Shown in pieces: positions 26,501 to 34,533 of a DNA stretch of 64,000 nt. Position 1 is the first letter of the stretch. Every line of letters starts with the position of its first letter. The position numbers and the translations under genes are program-made. A model generated the notes under the pieces. It was not told the origin of the DNA and made no database searches. It saw nothing but the letters and a program-made list of their open reading frames with translations. Origin of the DNA: Saprospiraceae bacterium (GTDB taxonomy: Bacteria > Bacteroidota > Bacteroidia > Chitinophagales > Saprospiraceae); contig JADKEB010000014.1 in assembly GCA_016718205.1 (NCBI GenBank), positions 1 to 64,000 of the forward strand, written 5' to 3'.

Positions 26501-26656
26501 GTAACCCGAACAGCCAAACCTACATTTATTACTACTGTTGGTGCTTCATTGCGAATCAATCTTTTCGGGGCTTTGATTATTGAACCATATTATGCTATGC
26601 CATTACTGCAGGGGTCCAGATTTAGATTTGGTATAAACCTTATACCGGGATGGTAA
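23504..26656 (+). CDS. Gluzincin-like metalloprotease, PD40 propeller and outer-membrane barrel fusion
   Basis: This 1050-residue secreted protein has a signal peptide (residues 1-18, ending in NYGQ) and three parts. Residues 40-270 resemble the peptidase MA group, with a zinc motif HELVH (134-138) and EGMAEYF near 165 providing the third ligand. Residues 285-600 contain TolB/PD40 propeller repeats such as LSPALSPNGKYVIFLSEKD and ASFSSDGSKLIFSYD. Residues 640-1050 are alternating strands ending in FRFGINLIPGW, like the surface-antigen/BamA-type barrel. The protease is therefore probably displayed at the outer membrane. Related proteins occur across Bacteroidota without a known substrate. The TPR gene follows after 55 bp and may be co-transcribed. 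Confidence 0.8.
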   Translation: MKKLIILLILIISVFTENYGQYFGRNKPRYRTFDFKVVETPHYKIHHYMKNPEMVDYLAKVSEQWYDNHKKIFGKDILFKNPIIFYNNHAEFQQTNTIGGDIGIGTGGVTEALKNRVVMPLTFSLQTTHHVLVHELVHAFQFNNILNGDSTAMQNLANTPLWMIEGMAEYFSIGKKDPFTAMWMRDAIINKNLPEISKMNNFKYFPYRYGHSLLAFLGGYFGDDKLNRMFESTAKYGLELGFIDAFGTDTKTISTMWHAALNTQYKPVLDGRKEKPRGKKLISEDNAGRMNLSPALSPNGKYVIFLSEKDVFNTDLYLADATKGKILNKVTSLSQSGDLDYINALESSGAWSPNGKDFAFIGIKKGKNVLVIKDADTGKTLKTINVSNLDAFVNPVYHPNGKEVVVTGMMEGQPDLYVINIQSQKATRITNDIYSENMASFSSDGSKLIFSYDKNSIVNGRYRGKYTYDIAEMDYPGGTIKIYDFFNGADNINPVFDHQDNFYFVSDRDGMRNLYKYDRSGAKVYQMTDLLTGISGISGISPAITASSKKDRVLYTHYFDSKYTIYESSSDELLNKEITDTRTIDQTLGMLPVSGVQSKDIVDNSFSKADNDLKKINPSTKNVAYSPNFKLDYIGGGAGIGTGVNNNNFRNATGLQGGIDMLFGDLLGNQQLYSQVALNGEILDMGGIVSYINRKNQLAWGVGLSHVPLRTGYQDYSQSSIDDGRGNTFPALKATTNLIRIFDQGLNVFAHYPFSTTLRLEGGVAGTYRSFRWDEYNDYYIGDQFRGYQLAASDRMRIPTEDALILDQFYTIRKGTGGNANVAFVGDNSYFGLTAPLAGHRFRASVEQYFGNDNYTGLLLDGRKYFWMKPISIAVRSTNYLRWEKVTNSVYPLFLGNMGFVRGLGSILNNDIESLGLTFSQLVGSKMALGSVEVRLPFTGPKRLALIPSSFLLTDLNVFVDGGVVFDSFNDFSEGKPYDFISRDENGNIILDPSGRPFYVTRTAKPTFITTVGASLRINLFGALIIEPYYAMPLLQGSRFRFGINLIPGW

Positions 26657-26711
26657 TAAACTTTGGTATCAGATTTGTGTTATATACATCTATAGGACGA
26701 CAAAATAAGAA

Positions 26712-28523
26712 ATGACAAATATACTTAAGATACTATTTTTAGTTTTTATATCATTTTTTTATATCAATGAAGGTTTTGCTCAACAAAAGTACAGACTGGC
26801 AGTAGAATATTATAACTCCGGTGAATATGAAAAAGCGGCTCAGATATACGAGTCATTGTACAAAGAAAACCCAAAAAATAAGTCCTATTTCAATTGGTAT
26901 ATTCAGTGTCTTATCGATCTACGGTCGTACGAAAAAGCAACACAGATCATTCAAAACGAAATAAAAAGCACTCCTTCTGATGTTTCGTTGTTTGTTGCAT
27001 ATGGCAATCTTCTCGAAAGGCAAGGACAGCATGAAAAAGCAAAAACAGAATATCGCAAAGCCATCGACAAACTTGATCCTGATCCCGGAAATATTACAAA
27101 TTTGGCATCATCTTTTACCAACCTTGCAAAGTATGACCTTGCAATAGAAACATATCTGAAAGGTGAAAAAATCTCCAATGTGCAAAACCTGTACGTCTAC
27201 AATCTGGCAGACCTTTACCGAAGACAAGGTGATGTAAAAAACATGATCAAGTACTACCTTATTACAGCTGAAAAAGAACCCTCCAGCAACAATATTCAGA
27301 CGAGTCTGCAGAGATTTTTGTCAGTGGCTGATTATGAAGAATTGCAAAAACAACTATACCAAAAAATTCAGGAAAAAGCGACTATACCTCACTATGGAGA
27401 GCTGCTTCAGTGGACTTTTACCCAAAAAAAAGAATACGATAAAGCACTGAGGCAAGCAAGAGCTTTAGACAGACAGTTTGAAGAAAATGGCAATCGAGTG
27501 TTTAATCTGGCTGATGTGGCCTTCAAAGATAAAGATTACAATACCGCTATCGAAGCATACCAATATGTTGTAAACACACATGGCAGGAATACCAGCTACT
27601 ACCTTGACTCAAAACGTGGATTGTTAAATAGTAAAAAGGCGAAGGTGACCGAATCTTTTAATTACACAAAGGAAGATCTGTTGGCCCTGAAGGCTGAATA
27701 CAACTCGTTTCTCGAAGAAATGGGAAGAAACACCCAGACAGCACCACTCATGCAGGAGTTTGCAGAATTTGAAGCCCTTTATGTCAATGAGCTTGATACT
27801 GCCATCATGATTCTGGAAGAAATGAAGGAATTCGGGGGCTTGTCGCCTGAAGCCATAGCACGGGCTAAACTGTCTTTGGGTGATTATTATCTGATGAGTG
27901 GCGACAGATGGGAAGCAAGTCTGCTGTTCAGTCAGGTAGACAAAGACTTTAAAGAAGGCCAGGTGGGAGAAAATGCAAGATATAGAAATGCCAAACTATC
28001 ATACTATGCCGGAGATTTTGAATGGGCTCAGGAACAGTTTAAAATCCTGAAAGGTGCCACATCCAAACTCATATCCAATGATGCCATCGATATGTCCGTT
28101 TTTATCTTAGACAATCTGGGGATGGATACTACTGAAGTCACTCTGCAGATGTTCGCCCAAGCTGATCTTTTGGCTTTTCAGAACAAATATACAGAAGCTC
28201 TGCAAAAACTTGATTCTATCATCATCATTTTTCCGGAACACAGCCTGGAAGATGATATCCTTTATACCAAAGCACAGATCTTCAGAAAGTTGCGAAAAAC
28301 TGACGATATGATCACGATGTATCAAACCATTATTGACAAATTTCCAGATGATATCAGAGCTGACAATGCATTATTTGAGCTTGCTGAAATATATGAAACA
28401 AAACTGAAAGATCCTGAAAAGGCAAAACCACTTTATGAAAAAATTTTTGTGCACTATAGTGGCAGCACATTTGCCGCAGAAGCACGTCAAAGATTCAGGA
28501 TATTGAGAGGTGATGAGCTTTGA
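26712..28523 (+). CDS. TPR-repeat periplasmic protein
   Basis: The 603-residue protein begins with a signal peptide (about 24 residues, ending in GFAQ). Tetratricopeptide repeats run through the sequence, seen as YRLAVEYYNSGEYEKAAQIY, YGNLLERQGQHEKAKTEYRK and NLADLYRRQGDVKNMIKYY in the N-terminal half, and as LFELAEIYETKLKDPEKAKPLYEKI at the C terminus. Such proteins act as scaffolds for envelope complexes, and some are linked to gliding or lipoprotein transport. No catalytic domain is visible. It follows the metalloprotease-barrel gene in the same direction by 55 bp. Confidence 0.85.
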   Translation: MTNILKILFLVFISFFYINEGFAQQKYRLAVEYYNSGEYEKAAQIYESLYKENPKNKSYFNWYIQCLIDLRSYEKATQIIQNEIKSTPSDVSLFVAYGNLLERQGQHEKAKTEYRKAIDKLDPDPGNITNLASSFTNLAKYDLAIETYLKGEKISNVQNLYVYNLADLYRRQGDVKNMIKYYLITAEKEPSSNNIQTSLQRFLSVADYEELQKQLYQKIQEKATIPHYGELLQWTFTQKKEYDKALRQARALDRQFEENGNRVFNLADVAFKDKDYNTAIEAYQYVVNTHGRNTSYYLDSKRGLLNSKKAKVTESFNYTKEDLLALKAEYNSFLEEMGRNTQTAPLMQEFAEFEALYVNELDTAIMILEEMKEFGGLSPEAIARAKLSLGDYYLMSGDRWEASLLFSQVDKDFKEGQVGENARYRNAKLSYYAGDFEWAQEQFKILKGATSKLISNDAIDMSVFILDNLGMDTTEVTLQMFAQADLLAFQNKYTEALQKLDSIIIIFPEHSLEDDILYTKAQIFRKLRKTDDMITMYQTIIDKFPDDIRADNALFELAEIYETKLKDPEKAKPLYEKIFVHYSGSTFAAEARQRFRILRGDEL

Positions 28524-28566
28524 GAAGGCTAAACTTGAATAAAAAATCACCATAGTACCTTCTAAA

Positions 28567-28893
28567 GTGAAAATACTGTACAATATCACCATAAAAATAG
28601 AGTCAGCCAGTCAGCCGGAATGGTTGGAGTGGATGAAAAATGTTCATATACCTGATGTTATGTCTACGGGATGTTTTGAGTCATTCAGGCTGACGCGGAT
28701 TTTGGGAGATGATGATGAGCATGGTATCGGATACGCGGTCCAATATATAGCATCAGATATGCATGCCTTTGAAAATTATCAGCAACTTTATGCAAGTGAC
28801 CTACAGAAAGCACATGCCCAAAGATACCATAATAAATACGTCGCTTTCAAAACCCTGATGCAGATCGAAGCTGAAAACTACGTTTTTGGCTGA
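28567..28893 (+). CDS. DUF4286 family protein
   Basis: This small cytosolic protein of 108 residues starts with a GTG. The DUF4286 pattern is clear: ILYNITIKIESASQPEWLEW near the start, HIPDVMSTGCFESFRLTRIL in the middle, and YASDLQKAHAQRYHNKYVAFKT at the end. The fold is thought to be a dimeric ferredoxin-like alpha/beta barrel; its function is unknown. It may belong to the transcription unit starting at 23504. Its last 16 bases overlap the 3' end of the histidine kinase gene on the opposite strand. Confidence 0.88.
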   Translation: MKILYNITIKIESASQPEWLEWMKNVHIPDVMSTGCFESFRLTRILGDDDEHGIGYAVQYIASDMHAFENYQQLYASDLQKAHAQRYHNKYVAFKTLMQIEAENYVFG

Positions 28894-30056
28894 TGAAAGG
28901 CCACAGTCAGTGGTAAAACGATACAAAAAGTAGTTTCTTCGTTGGGTTTTGATGACTTAACAAAAATCTTTCCCTTGTGATATTCTTCAACAATTCTTTT
29001 AGCAAGTGAAAGCCCTAATCCCCAGCCGCGCTTTTTTGTAGAATAGCCTGGGTTAAATATGGATTTAAATTTTCCTGAGGGTATTCCATGTCCCGTATCA
29101 CTCAATTCAATATATACATAGTTGTTTTGCTTATAGATCTGGCACCATATGCGGCCTTTGCCATCCATGGCATCCAGGGAGTTTCTTACAAGGTTTTCTA
29201 TCACCCATGCAAAAAGATGTTTATTGACCATCGCAAAAATGTCGCTTTCAGGACGAAAAAACTCAAACACAACTTTCCTGGGTGACCTTCTCTGCAAATA
29301 TTCCTTTACTTCCACGAGTTCATCATAAATATTGGTTTCCTGAAGTACGGGCTCTGAGCCAATCTTTGAAAATCTGTCAGCTACAAGTTCAAGCCTTTCT
29401 ACATCTTTATTGAGTTCATTGACCACATCAAGTTGGCCCGGATCATCTTTGAAGTGGTCACGAAGGTACTCAATCCATCCGATGATGGCACTGATGGGTG
29501 TGCCGAGTTGATGTGCTGTCTCCTTGGCCATGCCAGCCCATACCCTATTCTGCTCAGCTCTCCTCGACGAACTGAATAAAATATATCCCAAAGCGATGTA
29601 TAAACTTACCAACAGACCTTGAACAAATGGAAATAGTCTTATATAGTCCAGCAACTGTGAATTGAAATAATAAATATATTTTGCATAACCACCAGTACCA
29701 ACTAATGGTTCGCGTCCTGACTTTAGAAACTCATCTCTCCGCTTGTTTAGAAACTTTTGATCATTGTTGTCATCTTCACTAAAATTAATACCCACCAGCA
29801 ATCCGGTTTCGTCTTCCACAATCACGGGCAGTGGAAAAGAAATTTGTACTTCGGTCGCAAATGTGACATCACATAATGTATCAGGTTTATTTATTTCATC
29901 TATCGCTTTGATATAGATACTGACATTTTTTTCTTCATTTTCCTTCAATTTTGTTGCTAAAAAATTGGAATAGAGGATTGTGGTCACCAGAATACCGGCA
30001 CCCAGAATCATTAAAATAATTTTCCAATAATTTGTCTTATTGAATAATGTCATCAA
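28878..30056 (-). CDS. Membrane sensor histidine kinase
   Basis: The 392-residue kinase has TM1 (residues 13-36), an extracytoplasmic sensor of about 100 residues, TM2 (141-161), and then the DHp helix with the phospho-acceptor His182 in AKETAHQLGTPIS. The ATPase domain shows the N box NLVRNSLDA (Asn292), DTGHGIPSG and GWGLGLSLAK. No response regulator gene is adjacent, so it is an orphan by position. HQLGTP-type kinases are common in Bacteroidota, and their partner is often encoded elsewhere. It ends tail-to-tail with DUF4286 with a 16-bp overlap. Confidence 0.93.
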   Translation of the reverse strand: MMTLFNKTNYWKIILMILGAGILVTTILYSNFLATKLKENEEKNVSIYIKAIDEINKPDTLCDVTFATEVQISFPLPVIVEDETGLLVGINFSEDDNNDQKFLNKRRDEFLKSGREPLVGTGGYAKYIYYFNSQLLDYIRLFPFVQGLLVSLYIALGYILFSSSRRAEQNRVWAGMAKETAHQLGTPISAIIGWIEYLRDHFKDDPGQLDVVNELNKDVERLELVADRFSKIGSEPVLQETNIYDELVEVKEYLQRRSPRKVVFEFFRPESDIFAMVNKHLFAWVIENLVRNSLDAMDGKGRIWCQIYKQNNYVYIELSDTGHGIPSGKFKSIFNPGYSTKKRGWGLGLSLAKRIVEEYHKGKIFVKSSKPNEETTFCIVLPLTVAFHQPKT

Positions 30057-30348
30057 TATTAAACGTAAAAACTCCTTAACTTTGTATTATTACTGTATTT
30101 ACAAAGCAAAAATGCAGCCAAAAAGCGAATAACACAAATCTTCAGTACTTTCAATCCAGATAGCATCTTATAATGAATCTTTGCAAGTTACTTTGATGAT
30201 ATTGAAACTGAAATATTTTGGGTGTATCGTAAAATTCCACTTTTATAAAAATTGCTTTTGTTTTACCCCATCCCTATAGGGAGACAAATGGAATTTTATA
30301 ACAATTGGATGAAAAAAATGGATATACTCAATATTTTTGTTCCATATT

Positions 30349-31140
30349 TTATTCTTCCCCTGCAGATAATGATTGGGGCAACATCAGTAAAAAAGGCATT
30401 GATTTAGAATAATCCAGTTGTTCATATTCAAAACCCAATAATCGAATATTCTTGTAATACATTTGATGGTTGTTATAATATTTTTTTTCTGATTGAATAA
30501 GCCAGGCTTTTTCACCAAGTTTTTCTGCAAGAAACCATTTTTCAATTAACCTTGAAGTTCTGCCGTTTCCATCATCGAATGGATGGATTTTTACAAATAC
30601 CAAATGTAGTAATGAAGCATAATAAAATATCTCCTGAACATTTAAATCAGCATTAAGAAGATTTTCCAAATCAGCATAGAACTTGTTTAGTTCTGTATCA
30701 ACCTTAAATGGGGAAACTGCTGCATATTCAATTCTTCCATCACCGGTAATCACAAACATATTACTTGTTCTCACTTTTCCTTGTTTTTTTTCAGGTAAAA
30801 TATGAGTTGTAATTATTCTATGTGCTTCCTCAATGTTTTTTTTAGAACAAGTATGGAATTTTGCAAATTGATAAGCATCGTATAAGTCATCTATTTTTCT
30901 GGTGTAGTCAGGCAGAAACTTAATTCCAAAACGCTTATGCTTTATATAGCTGTCCAACTCAATGGGTTCGCCTTCAATTTTGGACGAAAACACTGCTGAT
31001 ACCGATGTATAAAAACTAAACGTACTGATACTTAGTTCACTATCCTGAAGTAATTCGTAATGCTTCAAAAAAGTTGTTTCTACTTCTTTACAATAATCGT
31101 TAAATAGTACATCGTTTAAAATTTTGAACTTCTTTGTCAT
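30349..31140 (-). CDS. Fic family protein (predicted AMPylase)
   Basis: Fic proteins transfer AMP or similar groups to target proteins. The 263-residue protein has the complete catalytic motif HPFDDGNGR (186-194, His186). It also has the N-terminal auto-inhibitory helix motif SSKIEGE (52-58, Glu56), which fits the S/TxxxEG type and suggests a class II Fic, switched off in cis. The N terminus resembles Fic/DOC-N proteins that keep the inhibitory motif without an added DNA-binding domain. No antitoxin partner is adjacent. Its start lies immediately next to a TTAAGAGTATG-type repeat end. Confidence 0.9.
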   Translation of the reverse strand: MTKKFKILNDVLFNDYCKEVETTFLKHYELLQDSELSISTFSFYTSVSAVFSSKIEGEPIELDSYIKHKRFGIKFLPDYTRKIDDLYDAYQFAKFHTCSKKNIEEAHRIITTHILPEKKQGKVRTSNMFVITGDGRIEYAAVSPFKVDTELNKFYADLENLLNADLNVQEIFYYASLLHLVFVKIHPFDDGNGRTSRLIEKWFLAEKLGEKAWLIQSEKKYYNNHQMYYKNIRLLGFEYEQLDYSKSMPFLLMLPQSLSAGEE

Positions 31141-31142
31141 TA

Positions 31143-31167
31143 TTTAAGAGTATGATTAAAATTTATC
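31143..31167 (+). repeat. Isolated end of the TTAGAGTATGTTTAAA element
   Basis: TTAAGAGTATGATTAAAATT resembles the terminal repeat at 32552, 47747 and 56235. No opposite end was found nearby, so it may be a remnant. It lies in the leader of the fic gene. Confidence 0.35.
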
Positions 31168-31286
31168 CATAAGCCATAAAATATTTTATTTTAAATATAA
31201 CTAAATTCATTAAATTTTTCTCCCGTCTGACCAGGGGTCGGCAGATCTTATTCGTTGTTTGTGCTGTTTGCAAGTCTGGAAAAATA

Positions 31287-32300
31287 CTAAAATAAGCTGA
31301 ATGATGTTCCAATCATCCAGGTATTCATATCATGTGTCGAACTATCTTTAAATAGTTTTGACATATTATATCTGAATATCAGGTCAAATCCTGATACATC
31401 CACTGCAAAATGAGTACCATACACCCAATTATTGAAATTATAGGCTGATCTCCGGTGTTCATGGATGATTTCCTTGTTTTCTTTGAGAGATATTTTTTGT
31501 GATGAATACAACCTGTATCCGATATATCCACCGGCATCCAATTTTATTTTTTTGCTCAGTACGATGGTCAATGACAGTGGAATATTGACATGTCCGGTAT
31601 TAAAGACGGGGTGATCTTTCACTTCAGGTATGGCAATAAACTCTGGTTTGTTCTGACTATTTGTTACCAAACGAAGATCATTTTCAATTTTGTAGGTGTT
31701 TTTTAAATAGCCAATTCCATAATTTAAGGCCAATTTTGATTCTTTACCACCTAATCTTGCTTTTCTCACCAAGGCCACATCCCAATACCAAGACCCACCT
31801 GTACTTATCTCAGGCGAAAGGATACCCTGAGCAGGGTTTTTAGATTTTATCAGAGAATTGATGCCAAACTGAAACTTTATACTTGTGTTAAATTTATTTT
31901 TAAAAGGCAGCATTTTTGAAAGTGTGGAACCACCGCTTTCTTTTTCATAATCTTCAAATTTGGGGGTTGGATTCATTTCAGTATTAGTATTTTCTTCATT
32001 GGGGACTTCAGGGCCTTTTTCCGGCGACTCTTGATTAGTATCATTAGACTGGTCCATGACCTCCGGAACTACTATCTTATTCACCTCATCTTCCAAAGAT
32101 AAAGTAATCTCATCCATCTGATCAAGTAGTTGGACTATGTTTATCGAATCAGCATAATATCTCATTGATTGAGAGTACTCTTTAATCACAGAAAGATAGT
32201 ATTTCATATTGTCCAGTTTGACCTGTGTATCACTCTGACTGTAAGCGAATGTTGACATGCATAAAAATGCAACTAATAAAATGTTTGATTTCTGACTCAT
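31287..32300 (-). CDS. Outer-membrane protein with helical linker and beta-rich C-terminal part
   Basis: The 337-residue protein has a signal peptide (residues 1-21, FAYSQ). It is followed by a short helical stretch (MKYYLSVIKEYSQSMRYYAD), an acidic, low-complexity linker (PEKGPEVPNEENTNTEMNPT), and a C-terminal half of alternating strands ending in TWMIGTSFSLF with a terminal aromatic. The C-terminal half therefore looks like a small outer-membrane barrel. I do not recognise a named family. The disordered linker between helix and barrel may span the periplasm. It is a single gene with no clear promoter box. Confidence 0.65.
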   Translation of the reverse strand: MSQKSNILLVAFLCMSTFAYSQSDTQVKLDNMKYYLSVIKEYSQSMRYYADSINIVQLLDQMDEITLSLEDEVNKIVVPEVMDQSNDTNQESPEKGPEVPNEENTNTEMNPTPKFEDYEKESGGSTLSKMLPFKNKFNTSIKFQFGINSLIKSKNPAQGILSPEISTGGSWYWDVALVRKARLGGKESKLALNYGIGYLKNTYKIENDLRLVTNSQNKPEFIAIPEVKDHPVFNTGHVNIPLSLTIVLSKKIKLDAGGYIGYRLYSSQKISLKENKEIIHEHRRSAYNFNNWVYGTHFAVDVSGFDLIFRYNMSKLFKDSSTHDMNTWMIGTSFSLF

Positions 32301-32551
32301 GGTAATAGGGTTTAATTTAAACTTAAAAATCTAAAATGATTGTTTGGAAAAACTAATTTGATTTGGTACTCTTATGACTTCACCACATGAAACTGTGTCA
32401 AAATTAGGCTTTTTTTGGAAAATATTGGTGATTTAGTCCATTTATATTTTCGTTTGCCCTAAGCTGTTGCAAGCTGTGTGAATTTTGAGAAATATATGCA
32501 TTTCGGTTTTGCTCATACATCATTTCAAGGCATATTTGCCATCTTATGATC
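32301..32551. other. Intergenic DNA before the MITE-like element
   Basis: About 250 bp lie between the outer-membrane protein gene and the element at 32552, with another 249 bp between the element and the gene at 32992. I see no genes and no clear promoter box in either flank. Confidence 0.4.
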
Positions 32552-32742
32552 TTAGAGTATGTTTAAATTTTTATTGCCTTAAAATCAATGTATTATGAAC
32601 CTGACTTCAAAATAATCGCCTTATTTAGTTCACCTGCCCGCCTATTAAAATAGTTGTCGGCAAGCTAATTGCGTTGATTATTTTATCGCCAGAACCATAA
32701 TCTCTTTATTTACAACTAAGAAAAATTTTAAACATACTCTTA
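32552..32742 (+). repeat. MITE-like element with TTAGAGTATGTTTAAA ends
   Basis: The left end TTAGAGTATGTTTAAATTTT and the right end (read inverted) TTAAGAGTATGTTTAAAATT match. The arms remain similar inwards: ATTATGAACC/ATTATGGTTC and CAAAATAATCGCC/TAAAATAATCAAC. The 191 bp can thus fold into one imperfect hairpin. It has no coding capacity. Similar ends occur at 47747, 51394 (inverted) and 56235. Confidence 0.65.
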
Positions 32743-32991
32743 AATGGAAGTTTGCCTTCTTTTCTGAGTAGTCCTTAAAACGAGATGCCAGATAAAGATG
32801 CCAGATAAAAAAATCATTAATTCAATGATGTGAGTTTTGAATAAATGAAGTTATTATTATCTTTGTTTGCTCCTATTTTGGATATATATATCGGAAGTAA
32901 TTTGTGTCTTCAGAATGTATAATCATACAAAAATAACATAGGAATACAATAATGCTAAGAGCATATCTTCGTACAATAAAATATCCATCAA

Positions 32992-33285
32992 ATGAATGAT
33001 CAAGACAAAAAATTTAAAGAGATTTGGGAAAAAAGACAAGTTCAGGGACGTCTGAGATATGGAATAGTCAATGGTTCTTTATTTGGTTTTATGGTATTTG
33101 TGATCATCAATCTGTTCAGTCTGAAGGAAAAGACATTTCAGGATGTTTATTTCACCTATCCGGCATTATCACAATTGCTTACTATGGTGCTCGCTGGTAT
33201 CATTGGCTATAGTACGCTGAAATGGTGGATGAATCAGAATATTTATAAAAAGATTATAGATAGAGAGAAAAGCAATGAAAAGTAA
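32992..33285 (+). CDS. Small two-helix membrane protein
   Basis: I do not recognise this 97-residue protein. It has a basic, charged N terminus (KFKEIWEKRQVQGRLRYG), a membrane segment (GFMVFVIINLFSL near 34-46), a short external loop, a second membrane segment (LLTMVLAGIIGYSTLKWW near 62-79), and a charged tail. It is convergent with the Sua5/TsaC gene, with 13 bp between their ends. A reasonable length, an ATG start and a transmembrane pattern support a real gene. Confidence 0.6.
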   Translation: MNDQDKKFKEIWEKRQVQGRLRYGIVNGSLFGFMVFVIINLFSLKEKTFQDVYFTYPALSQLLTMVLAGIIGYSTLKWWMNQNIYKKIIDREKSNEK

Positions 33286-33298
33286 ACTCCTGATGTCT

Positions 33299-34270
33299 CT
33301 AACTTTTTGATGCAGCCCTTCGCAGTCTGTCATTGATGGCAACTCCAAGATCTGTTTCGGGCAATAATTCAGCATAAATTACATCCAGATCACAATGATC
33401 CAGATACCGCATACCGGCAAATAAGTTTCTCGCTGCATCCATATAGTTTCCCGATGGAGATAGCACCACCTGATGTTTTGTAGTGATATGGGGTAAAAAA
33501 TTCCTTAATGTGATCACACCAGTCTTTTCAGGATTGGCTCCAATAATAAGTTTATTTAAATCTCCAAGGATAAGGGGTACTTTTGGTGCATAGTGACTTA
33601 TCAGCATTCCCGGAGCTTCAGGATTGGAAGTAGATACTTCCCGTACATTGACTTTTCCTACACAGTCTTCAATGTTTTCAACCGACAGCCCTCCTTTTCT
33701 AAGTATTTCTACGTCACCTTTTTCGTCCATACCTACGATCGTGCTTTCAACTCCTACTTCACATGGACCACCGTCCAGTATATAGTACACTTTACTTCCC
33801 AACTGGTCAGCTACATGCTGTGCGGTAGTCGGGCTGATGTATCCAAAAGGATTGGCACTCGGTGCTGCGAGGGGAAAATCAAGTTTTGAAAGCAATTCTC
33901 TGGTAATAGGATGAGCCGGTATCCTTACAGCAACAAATGATGATCCGGATGTCACCAGATCGGGAATGATATCTTTTTTTTTCAACAGAAAAGTAATGGG
34001 ACCCGGAGTAAATCTCTCAGCGAGTTTTCTCAATGGTTCCGGAACTGCCTCGACATATTCATGGACCCTGTCGAAATCATACAAATGAATGATCAATGGA
34101 TCAAACGATGGTCTTTGTTTGATATGATAAATCCTTGCCACTGCTCGTGTATCAAGTGCATTGGCAGCCAAACCGTATACTGTCTCAGTAGGGATTGCTA
34201 CCGCTTCTCCTTTTTTAAGTAATGAAGCGGCAATATCTAAATTATGTCCTATAAAAGCATTTTCATACAT
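33299..34270 (-). CDS. L-threonylcarbamoyladenylate synthase (Sua5/TsaC family)
   Basis: The enzyme makes threonylcarbamoyl-AMP from threonine, bicarbonate and ATP for the t6A37 modification of ANN-decoding tRNAs. The 323 residues correspond to the long Sua5 form. The YrdC domain (1-205) has KKGEAVAIPTETVYGLAANA, KQRPSFDPLIIHL, RIPAHPITRELL and PLAAPSANPFGYISPT. The linker PGMLISHYAPKVPL and the C-terminal Sua5 domain (to residue 323) follow. A possible TAATTTTG promoter box lies only 4 nt before the ATG, so the transcript may be leaderless. The partners TsaB, TsaD and TsaE are not in this window. Confidence 0.93.
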   Translation of the reverse strand: MYENAFIGHNLDIAASLLKKGEAVAIPTETVYGLAANALDTRAVARIYHIKQRPSFDPLIIHLYDFDRVHEYVEAVPEPLRKLAERFTPGPITFLLKKKDIIPDLVTSGSSFVAVRIPAHPITRELLSKLDFPLAAPSANPFGYISPTTAQHVADQLGSKVYYILDGGPCEVGVESTIVGMDEKGDVEILRKGGLSVENIEDCVGKVNVREVSTSNPEAPGMLISHYAPKVPLILGDLNKLIIGANPEKTGVITLRNFLPHITTKHQVVLSPSGNYMDAARNLFAGMRYLDHCDLDVIYAELLPETDLGVAINDRLRRAASKS

Positions 34271-34274
34271 GCCA

Positions 34275-34282
34275 CAAAATTA
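34275..34282 (-). promoter_or_regulatory. Possible -7 box directly before the Sua5/TsaC gene
   Basis: The minus strand reads TAATTTTG, which fits TAnnTTTG, ending 4 nt before the ATG at 34270. Transcription would start at or beside the start codon. It could also be a chance match. Confidence 0.35.
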
Positions 34283-34533
34283 CATCAATTTTTACTATAA
34301 ATGCTTAAATATTTCAATTTTAAATAATATGTTTTTAAAATCCATACTTGGTTTTAAATTGAATGTCTGAAGAATGATGCAATTTCATCATCCTTTATAG
34401 ATAATCACAAAAACGTAACTTCAAAAAAACCATTTCACAAATAAACTGTTAAAAACAAAAATAGGTTTCCCCAAATTTTTATCTGATTATTAGTTTTATT
34501 GACTTATCTTTACACATTAATTATTATCGTCAT

